From: DASWIG01 sp965371445
GTDB taxonomy: Bacteria > Acidobacteriota > Thermoanaerobaculia > Multivoradales > J023
DNA: 13,238 nt
NCBI GenBank assembly: GCA_965371445.1
Contig: CBDUYN010000237.1
Span: 1-13,238 of the forward strand
Direction of reading: 5' to 3'
Numbering within the stretch: position 1 is the stretch's first letter; each line of letters begins with the position of its first letter. The position numbers and the translations under genes are program-made. Positions 1-7,100 of the stretch are shown piece after piece. The notes under the pieces are model-generated. The model was not told the origin of the DNA. It did no database searches and was given only the letters and a program-made list of their open reading frames with translations.

Positions 1-2
1 CG

Positions 3-140
3 TTGACCGCGGACTTGAACCGTTTTCTGGGGCGCGAGATCCGTGCCACGGGCGAGGTCGTCCATCCGGCGCCGCCGCCGCCGGGCAGTCCCATCGGGAT
101 GCCGGAGCTCGGTGGGTGCAGCTACGGAAGCGGGGACTAA
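3..140 (+). CDS. C-terminal end of an unrecognised protein (5' end outside window)
   Basis: An open frame enters from the left edge and ends at TAA 138-140, giving 45 codons. The codons are strongly G/C-ending, like the genes further right, which supports real coding. The visible peptide has a short helical part (LTADLNRFLGREI), then a proline-rich linker (HPAPPPPGSP) and a glycine-rich end with one cysteine (GGCSYGSGD). I do not recognise the family and assign no function. A hairpin-capable sequence follows directly after the stop. The alternative is a chance frame in GC-rich DNA, but the codon bias and the stop placed just before a hairpin make a true gene end more likely. Confidence 0.45.
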   Translation: MTADLNRFLGREIRATGEVVHPAPPPPGSPIGMPELGGCSYGSGD

Positions 141-166
141 CCGAGCGAGGCTTCGAAGAAGCTCGG
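141..166 (+). terminator. Possible transcription terminator hairpin
   Basis: Immediately after the stop codon at 140, CCGAGC (141-146) can pair with GCTCGG (161-166). The inner palindrome CTTCGAAG (151-158) sits in the loop and could extend the structure in another register. There is no clear T run afterwards, so this is at best a weak or Rho-assisted terminator for the partial gene upstream. Confidence 0.3.
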
Positions 167-252
167 GCGAGGGGGCTCTTGCCGTCGCTCAGGCGCGGGA
201 GCGCTTCTCTGACTCCGACGTTCCTGCGACGATGCCTTGGAGGAGTAAGACC

Positions 253-561
253 ATGTCGGCGCAGACCATCACCGTGCAGCTGCCACTTGACTTGATTCGA
301 GATATCGATTCCGAGGCGGTGGACCGCAACGAGTTCGTTCAAGAGGCGGTCCGGCACGAGCTCCAGCTGAGGCGGCGGCGTCAGCAACTCCTCCATGCCG
401 AGGCTCATCCCCATCCCGAGTCACGACAGTGGGCCGAGCTTGGATTCGCCGGCTGGATGTCTTCTCTACCGGAGGAGGGTGTCTCCGAGCGGGTAGATCT
501 GGACGGCGGCACGGCCGTTCGCTGGGTCCCTGGTAAAGGTTGGCTCGGGGTCGACGAGTGA
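253..561 (+). CDS. Ribbon-helix-helix / MazE-like antitoxin, orphan
   Basis: The product has 102 residues. ATG 253 is chosen because GGAGGAG (239-245) lies 7 nt upstream; the frame is open further upstream, but that part is low-complexity Arg-rich peptide. Residues about 4-42 fit an RHH (MetJ/CopG-type) DNA-binding domain: a beta strand TITVQLP, helix DLIRDIDSEAV, a turn, then RNEFVQEAVRHELQ and an Arg-rich end. The C-terminal half (HPHPESRQWAELGFAGWMSSLPEE and an ending with AVRWVPGKGW) resembles the toxin-binding tails of antitoxins normally followed by a MazF-type toxin. Such proteins usually repress their own operon and neutralise the toxin by direct binding. Here no toxin follows: the sequence passes within about 15 nt into a hydrolase fragment. 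Family placement is from recognition, not a search. Confidence 0.7.
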   Translation: MSAQTITVQLPLDLIRDIDSEAVDRNEFVQEAVRHELQLRRRRQQLLHAEAHPHPESRQWAELGFAGWMSSLPEEGVSERVDLDGGTAVRWVPGKGWLGVDE

Positions 562-574
562 ATCTCGAGCGTGA

Positions 575-682
575 TGCGCCGGCCAGCCGCACACGACGAT
601 CGAGAACGCCGGCCATTTCCTCCAGGAAGACCAGGGGGAAGCTCTGGCGGACGCCGTCGTCCGCTTTGTCGGGGTGAGCTGA
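575..682 (+). pseudogene. C-terminal fragment of a haloalkane-dehalogenase-type alpha/beta hydrolase
   Basis: After an in-frame TGA at 572-574 the frame reads AGQPHTTIENAGHFLQED, then QGEALADAVVRFVGVS and a stop at 680-682. This matches the C-terminal end of haloalkane dehalogenases. In that family the His of the GHFLQED motif is the catalytic histidine of the Asp-His-Asp/Glu triad, and a short amphipathic C-terminal helix follows. Only about 35 codons remain, with no start codon, no ribosome binding site and none of the nucleophile-elbow or cap regions. It is therefore a broken remnant and cannot be active. The join with the antitoxin gene upstream (stop at 561) marks a deletion or insertion breakpoint. 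The short length limits certainty about the exact subfamily. Confidence 0.6.
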
Positions 683-706
683 GGCTCAGCCACTCCTCGG
701 GAACGA

Positions 707-1126
707 TCAATCCTCGCCTTTCCCAAGCTTCTCCCCCTGATCAGTGGAAAGCGACACCGCCATCGTCGAAGAGCCGCAGTTTGGGTTGCCGGAGTTATAG
801 CGGCCATAGCGCAGACGGAAGTCGAAGTCAGGGCGGCCGTTGGACCAGCCGCAGATCTGTACGGTGCACCAACCGGCGCTCAAGGTCTCCGCCTTGATGA
901 GAGGTCTCAGGCCGCCTCCGGAATCATCGTCGACCCAGACAAAGTGGGACGGGCAGACGACGATGAGCTGGTAGGGACTTTCTTCCTGTCGGGCTGGTAT
1001 AGTCGGGTCATCGTCCAGGGATGAGAGTCTGGATCCGTCGGCAAGGATGAGCCCGATGAGTGACCGAGACAAGACGCGCAAGTTGCGCGGGAAGTCGGCG
1101 TCGGACCTCGAGCTGGGCGCCACCAC
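707..1126 (-). CDS. Hypothetical protein, 5' end uncertain
   Basis: On the minus strand a frame of up to 139 codons ends at TGA (707-709). From about 985 downwards the codons look genuinely coding (mostly G/C third positions). The peptide is well mixed: PYQLIVVCPSHFVWVDDD, then a stretch with WCTVQICGW and RPDFDFRLRYGRY, then NPNCGSSTMAVSLSTD. Four cysteines and many beta-prone residues suggest a small beta-rich domain, but I do not recognise the family. No convincing start is visible. The longest frame begins at GTG 1126, which lies inside the kinase gene on the other strand; TTG codons at 1084 and 1075 have no ribosome binding site. Either the gene overlaps the kinase start divergently or it has lost its 5' end. 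Confidence 0.45.
   Translation of the reverse strand: MVAPSSRSDADFPRNLRVLSRSLIGLILADGSRLSSLDDDPTIPARQEESPYQLIVVCPSHFVWVDDDSGGGLRPLIKAETLSAGWCTVQICGWSNGRPDFDFRLRYGRYNSGNPNCGSSTMAVSLSTDQGEKLGKGED
995..1003 (+). promoter_or_regulatory. Possible extended -10 element for the kinase gene
   Basis: TGGTATAGT (995-1003) fits an extended -10 (TGn followed by TATAGT, one mismatch to TATAAT), about 50 nt before the kinase start. No good -35 is present at the expected distance, which is tolerated for extended -10 promoters. It lies inside the minus-strand hypothetical frame. In an unknown phylum with unknown sigma preferences this remains tentative. Confidence 0.3.
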
Positions 1127-4082
1127 GCCTCTCCCGCCAGGTAGGGGCGAGAGAGGCGGTGCCGATACCGTGCCGGCGGCTTCGCGCCCCGCCGCCTTTG
1201 CGGTGGACGAAGTCCTCGGCGAGCGCTACAAGGTCGTTCGCTTCATCGCCCACGGCGGCATGGGAGAGGTCTACGAGGTCGAGGACCTGGAGCTTCACGA
1301 ACGGGTCGCCCTCAAGACCATCCGGCCCCAGGTCGCCGAGGCCGAGGTCAACATCGAGCGCTTCAAGCGCGAGATCCACCTGGCCCGCAAGGTCACGCAC
1401 CCCAACGTCTGCCGCCTCTTCGAGTTCGGCCACCACCGTCGGCCGGCGGCCGAGGGCGCCGGGGAAGACGTCCTGTTCCTGACCATGGAGCTCTTGGAAG
1501 GCGAGAACCTGGCGCAGCGCCTGCGGTGGACGGGCCGGACGACCACCGCCGAGGCCCTCCCCCTCGTGCGCCAGATGGTCGCGGGCCTCGCCGCCATCCA
1601 CCAGCAGGGCATCGTCGACCGTGACTTCAAGAGCGCCAACGTGATGCTGGTGGCCTCGGAGCAGGGGGAGCGCGCCGTCATCACCGATTTCGGCCTCGCC
1701 CGCCGCTACGAGGGCAGCGAAACCATGGCGGTTCCCGTGTCGGTGACCGGGCTCGTCGTCGGCACGCCGCATTACATGGCTCCCGAGCAGGTGGTGGGCG
1801 AGGAGATCGGACCTGAGACTGACATCTATGCCCTCGGCGTGGTGATGTACGAGATGATGACGGGTCGCCTGCCCTTCCGCGCCGACACGCCCCTGGCGGT
1901 CGCGTTGCGGCGGCTCCAGGAGAAGCCGTCGACCCCGCGGACGCTCGTGCCGGATCTCGAAGGGGTGTGGGAGACGGTCATCCTCCGTTGCCTGGAGCGC
2001 GCTCCGAAGGATCGTTTCGGCGACGTGAACGACGTGGCGGAGGCGCTTTCCGGTGAGGGAGTCCCGGAGGTCCGCGGGAGGAGCCGAGGCCCGGCCGTCG
2101 TGGCCAGTGCCGCCGTCTTGCTGGTCCTCGTCGCCGCCGTCGCCTTTCTAAGCCGCACGCGGGAGGGCGCGGCGCCTGAGGTTCAGGAGTCGGCGCTCGC
2201 GGGCACGCCCCCGACCGAGATGCGCACGTCGCTCGCGGTGCTCGGCTTCAAGAACCTCGGCCGGGACGACGCGGACTGGATTTCGACGGCGTTGACCGAG
2301 ATGATTCGCACCGAGCTAGCCGCCGGCGGCGAGATCCGCACCATCTCCGGCGAGGACGTCGACCGTATGAGAATGGAGCTGTCGCTCGCCACGGCCGACA
2401 GCCTGGCGCGAGACACCCTGCGCCAGATCCGTTCGATCCTCGGCACCGACCTGGTCGTGCTCGGCTCCTATCTCGGCCTGGGCGCCGAGGCCGGCGGTCA
2501 GCTGCGGCTCGACTCCCGGGTCCAGGAAACCGAGGAAGGCGACGTGCTCGTCGCCGTCCCCGAGACCGGCACCGAGGCGGAGCTCTTCGACCTGGTGGCA
2601 AGGGCGGGCGCCAGGTTGCGCCAGGAGCTCGGGATCGGCGCGCTTTCGCCGGAGGAGGAGAGCAGCGTCCGGGCGGCGCTGCCCGCCAAGGCGCAAGCGG
2701 CGCGCCTCTACGCCCAGGGGCTCGCCAAGCTGCGCGTCTACGACGCCCTCGCCGCTCGCGACCTGCTGCAAGAAGCGGTCGCCGTCGAGCCCGAGCATCC
2801 CCTGATTCACGCCGCGCTGGCCTCAGCCTGGTGGGCCCTCGGCTACGACGAGTCGGCCCGGCAGGAAGCGCGCCGGGCCTACGAAAGCTCCGGCGAGCTG
2901 CCGCGCTCCGAGCGTCTCCTGATCGAAGGACGCTACCGGGAGCTCCACGCCGAATGGGCGGAAGCCGTCAAGATCTACGACGGGCTCTTCGTGGTCTACC
3001 CGGACCACTTCGACTACGGCCTGCGCCTCGCCGAGGCGAAGATCCAGGCCGGCCGTGCGGACGACGCCCTGGCCGTCGTCGCCACCTTGCGGCGGTTCCC
3101 GCCGCCGGCCTCGGACGACGCCCGCCTCGACCTCACCGCGGCGTCGGCGGCGAAAGCGCTGACCAATTTCTCGGCACAGCTCGAGGCCGCCACCGCGGCC
3201 GGTCGCCGCGCGGAGAGCCAAGGCGCCAAGCTCCTCTACGCCCAGGCGCGGCTTGCCGAATGCGACGCCCGCCTCCAGCTCGGAGAGATGGTCCAGGCCC
3301 GCGAGGCCTGCTGGGAGGCCAAAGGCATCTTCTCGGCCACGGGCGACGGGGCGCGGGCCGCCAGGGCCGAGAACATCCTGGCGGTCTCGCACGCGATCGA
3401 AGGCAAGATGGAAGCCGCGCTCGAGGGTTTTGAACGCTCTCTTCAGCAATTTCGCCAGGTGGGCGACCGGCGCGGCATCGCCAAGCAGCTCAACAACGTC
3501 GCCAACGTCCTCGTCGCCCAGGGCGACCTCGCCGGCGCCGAGGCGAAGTTTTCCGAGGCGCTCGCCATCTCGCGTGAGGTCGCCGACCGAAGCGGCATCG
3601 CCCGGGCGCTCAACAACATTGCGACGGTCCTCTGGGAAGGCGGGGAGAAGCTCGCGGAAGCCGAGGCGACCTATCGCGAGTCCTTGGCCATCTTCCGCGA
3701 CGTCGGCGCCACCCAGTGGGTCGCCTGGACCCTGGACAATCTCGGCGAGGTGCTCTACGCGCAGAGGAAGCTCGATCTCGCACGCCAATGCTACGAAGAA
3801 GCGCTCGTGCTCTTCAGGGATCTCGAAGAGACCAGCGACGTGGCGGTAACCCTGGTGAGGCTTGCGGGAGTCGTCACGGACCAGGACCACCCGGACGAAG
3901 CCAGGGAGATGCTGGAAGAGGCCCGCCGCCTCTACGCCGAAGAGCAAGATCCCGAGGGCGAAATCATGGCGCTCAAGAGATGGGGGGAATTGCTGGCGAG
4001 CCAGGGCGACGAGCAAGGGGCCGCAGCATTACTCGCCGAAGCGTCTCGGCTCGAGAAGGAAATCGAGGCGGACAAGGAATAG
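1056..4082 (+). CDS. Transmembrane Ser/Thr protein kinase with TPR sensor domain
   Basis: The product has 1008 residues. ATG 1056 is preferred over ATG 1047 because the AAGGA at 1043-1047 is properly spaced only for 1056. Residues about 55-330 form a PknB-type kinase: glycine loop AHGGMGEVYE, ATP-binding Lys87 in VALKTI, catalytic Asp190 with Asn195, DFG at Asp211 and YMAPEQ. The usual HRD reads DRD, with Asp188 replacing His. One membrane helix covers residues 347-366 (AVVASAAVLLVLVAAVAFL). Residues about 390-500 resemble the TolB/FlgO-like domain often found after such kinases (SLAVLGFKNLG). Residues about 550-1000 carry repeated TPR helices, the last six or so of the 40-residue type (for example LNNVANVLVAQGDLAGAEAKF). 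The expected topology is a cytoplasmic kinase with the TPR half outside, sensing protein or cell-envelope state. The substrate is unknown. The secreted protease gene follows on the same strand. Confidence 0.9.
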   Translation: MSDRDKTRKLRGKSASDLELGATTPLPPGRGERGGADTVPAASRPAAFAVDEVLGERYKVVRFIAHGGMGEVYEVEDLELHERVALKTIRPQVAEAEVNIERFKREIHLARKVTHPNVCRLFEFGHHRRPAAEGAGEDVLFLTMELLEGENLAQRLRWTGRTTTAEALPLVRQMVAGLAAIHQQGIVDRDFKSANVMLVASEQGERAVITDFGLARRYEGSETMAVPVSVTGLVVGTPHYMAPEQVVGEEIGPETDIYALGVVMYEMMTGRLPFRADTPLAVALRRLQEKPSTPRTLVPDLEGVWETVILRCLERAPKDRFGDVNDVAEALSGEGVPEVRGRSRGPAVVASAAVLLVLVAAVAFLSRTREGAAPEVQESALAGTPPTEMRTSLAVLGFKNLGRDDADWISTALTEMIRTELAAGGEIRTISGEDVDRMRMELSLATADSLARDTLRQIRSILGTDLVVLGSYLGLGAEAGGQLRLDSRVQETEEGDVLVAVPETGTEAELFDLVARAGARLRQELGIGALSPEEESSVRAALPAKAQAARLYAQGLAKLRVYDALAARDLLQEAVAVEPEHPLIHAALASAWWALGYDESARQEARRAYESSGELPRSERLLIEGRYRELHAEWAEAVKIYDGLFVVYPDHFDYGLRLAEAKIQAGRADDALAVVATLRRFPPPASDDARLDLTAASAAKALTNFSAQLEAATAAGRRAESQGAKLLYAQARLAECDARLQLGEMVQAREACWEAKGIFSATGDGARAARAENILAVSHAIEGKMEAALEGFERSLQQFRQVGDRRGIAKQLNNVANVLVAQGDLAGAEAKFSEALAISREVADRSGIARALNNIATVLWEGGEKLAEAEATYRESLAIFRDVGATQWVAWTLDNLGEVLYAQRKLDLARQCYEEALVLFRDLEETSDVAVTLVRLAGVVTDQDHPDEAREMLEEARRLYAEEQDPEGEIMALKRWGELLASQGDEQGAAALLAEASRLEKEIEADKE

Positions 4083-4083
4083 C

Positions 4084-4113
4084 TTGACAGCCAAGGGTGG
4101 AATCTGCTATGCA
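4084..4113 (+). promoter_or_regulatory. Sigma70-type promoter for the protease gene
   Basis: A perfect TTGACA (4084-4089) is followed after 18 nt by TATGCA (4108-4113), preceded by TG (4105-4106) as in an extended -10. It sits directly after the kinase stop codon and 55 nt before the protease ATG, so the protease can be transcribed independently of the kinase. The -10 hexamer itself is weak. Confidence 0.45.
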
Positions 4114-4168
4114 GGACAAAGTTCCTTTCATTCATTGACTTTTCCTATCGGCCCGAAAAGGCGGCTTG

Positions 4169-7100
4169 ATGAAACGAGCGCTCACCTGGATTCTCGTGGG
4201 CCTCCTCGCTGGAGCCCTCGGTGCGGGTTCACAGCTACCTCCTGACGTCCGGCGTTTCGAACGGCGTCTCGACACCTCGTTGAAGCTGCTCTACCGCGCC
4301 CAGCGCGGCGCCACCCTTGAGAAGTCCGGTCGCGCCGAGGAGATCCTCGACCGCTTGCTGCCGGGATCTTGGGGAACGCGCAAGTCAGCCGGAGCGCGGC
4401 GGCTCCATCTGCTGGTGAGCTTCACGGGCCAGGAGGCACGGCTCGCGGACGCCGGCTTCGCGGTCGAGGCCCGGCTCGGCCCTGTCTACACCGGTTCGAT
4501 CGAGCTTGCTCGCCTCGCCGAGCTTACCGAGCTTTCGGGCGTCGCCCGCGTCGAGCCCAGCCGGCTGCTCTCGCCCCAGGCGTCTGTGCCCCGATCGGCG
4601 GCGCCTTTTCCCCCGCCTGACGCCGGGGCGCCGAAAGATCTCGCTGGTGCCGTGCCGCCGAAAGACCTCGCCGGCTCTGGCGTCCTGATCGGCTACGTCG
4701 ACACCGGCGTCGACGTCTTCCACCAAGACTTCCGCGACAATACGACGGGCCAGACGCGCATCAAGCTCCTCCTCGACTTTTCCGATCCCGGCGACATCGA
4801 CGGCGACGGCGTCCTCGACGGCGCCGGCCCCTTCGGCGGCACCCTCTACACCGAGGCGCAGATCAACGCCGCCCTGGCGGCCGGAGACTTCGCCCAAAAA
4901 GACACCGCGGGCCACGGCACCCACGGTCTTTCGATCGCCGCGGGCGACGATCCCCTCCTGCCCGGCATCGCCCCCGGCGCCGACCTCTTGGTGGTGAAGG
5001 CGACCCGGGACGACGACTCCCTCGCCTTCACCTCCGCCGACGTCATCAACGCCCTCGCCTTCGTCGACGACAAGGCGGCCGAGCTGGGCCTGCCCTACGT
5101 GGTCAACCTTTCCCTCGGCACCATCTTTTCTTCCCACGATGGACGCTCCCTCGAGGAGCAGGCCCTCGACGCGCTCGTCGGTCCCGGGATCCCCGGCAAG
5201 GCCGCGGTCGTCGCCGCCGGCAACTCGTCGGAGAACCGCTCGGGCCGGTTCCATCATTTCCGCGGCACCGCCTACGTGGGCCTGAGCCGCAGCCACACCC
5301 TCACCGTCCCGGCCTACACCCCCAGCCCCGGGTTCGGCAACGACCGCATCCTGATCGACGTCTGGCACGAGGGAGCCGACCGCCACACCCTGAGCGTCGT
5401 GCCTCCCGGCTGCGCGCCGGTCAGCGTCCCCTTCGGCGAATTCGCCGACGTCCAAACGGCCTGTGGCGACGTCTTCATCGCCAACATGGGCGGCGCGAAC
5501 CCGGAGAACGGGGACGTCGAGGCGATCGTGCTGATCGACGACTGGTCGGGGACGGCGCCGGCGCCGGGCGACTGGCTCCTCTCCTTCGAGGGGGAAGAGG
5601 TCGGCTCGGGGAGCTACGACGGCTGGCTGAGCGACGATTCCGCGCTCGGCGGCGAGCGCCCCTACTTCTCCGCCGACGCCGACAACCTCTTCCTGGTGGG
5701 CAAGCCGGGTAGCGCCTACAACGCTGTCACAGTGGGGAGCTTCGCCAAGCACGAGGCGGCGAGCCGGTTCCTGACGTCCTGGACCGACGTCAACGGCCTC
5801 TCGCGCCTCGACGCGACCGCCGTCGACGGCGACCTCTCGGACTTCTCGTCGCCCGGCAGGACCCGTGACGGGAGGATCAAGCCCGAGCTCACGGCGCCCG
5901 GCGAGCGGGTGATGGGAGCGGTGTCGAGAGATGCCCTGCCCGGCCTCTCTGCCGCGTCCATCTACCGGTTTCACCCTTTTCCTGAGGTCGACGCGCTGCT
6001 CACCGACAACGCCGCCGACCACGCTTTCGGCATGCTCCAGGGGACGTCGTTCGCGGCGCCGGTGGTGACGGGGCTGGTGGCGCGGATCCTGTCGACGGAC
6101 CCGAGCCTCGACGCGATCCAGGTGCGAAACGTCCTGGTGAGCTCGGCGCTCGCCGACGCCTTCACGGGAGCGGTCCCCAACGAGCTCTGGGGCTACGGCA
6201 AGGTGGATCGCAGCGTCGGCGCCGCGCCCTTGCCCGAAGCTCTGCGCATCGACGTCGACGAGTTGCCCGGAGGCGTCGTCGGCGAGCCGTACAGCCGGGT
6301 GCTGACGGCTTCGGGGGGAAGCGTCCCCTACGCCTGGTCGCACACCGCGGGCCTGCCGCCGGGCCTCACGCTCGACGGCAGCCTCCTTGCCGGGACGCCG
6401 ACGGCGGCGGGCGCCTTCAGCTTCACGATGGAGGTCACCGACGCGTCGGCGCGCAGCGCGAGCCGCGATTACGAAGTGAGCGTCACAACGACCCCGGCCC
6501 TCGACATCGTCACCCCCAGCCTGCCCAGGGCCAAGCTGGGCCGGCCGTACGACCGCCGCCTCGAGGCACGGGGAGGAACGCCGCCCTACAGCTGGTCGCT
6601 GGCCGGCGGCAGCCTGCCGCCGGACCTGGGGATCACGGGCGAGAGCATTCAGGGGACGCCGAGCGAGCTGGGCCGCTACAGCTTCACGCTGCGGGTGGAG
6701 GATTCGGCGGCGGCGACGGCGTTTCGCAGCTACAACCTCCGGGTCACCCTGGGAGGGACCGGCATCTGGCGCCTGCTCGGTATCATCGAGACCTCGGTCA
6801 ACCAGATCACGATCGACCCGACCGACTCCGACCGGCTCATGAGCGCCAACGAGAATGCCTTCGATCCGAGCCAGGACGCGGTGTTCGAGAGCACGGACGC
6901 CGGCGGGTCCTGGCGGCCGATCTCGATCAACAACGGCTTCGCCGGCACCGCGGGATGGCTGACGATCAGCCCGTCGTCGGTGGGCTGGGCGATCCCGCAA
7001 TGGGGAAATGGGAACGCGTTCCGCTACGATCCAGGCTCCGGAACCTGGGTCGACACCGAGCCCTGCGGTTGGACGAACCAGCAGCTCGACGCCATCGACT

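Noticed and set aside
43..252. Upstream extension of the antitoxin frame (70 extra codons)
   Set aside because: The extension is Arg/Ser-rich, overlaps the end of the preceding gene, and lacks a ribosome binding site. The start at 253 has an excellent one.
2823..4016. Minus-strand frame of 397 codons opposite the kinase TPR region
   Set aside because: It has the same shadow effect. The plus frame shows regular TPR helices and the minus frame shows none.
4628..4675. Two copies of PKDLAG in the protease prodomain linker
   Set aside because: A short degenerate repeat in a low-complexity linker, without evident function.
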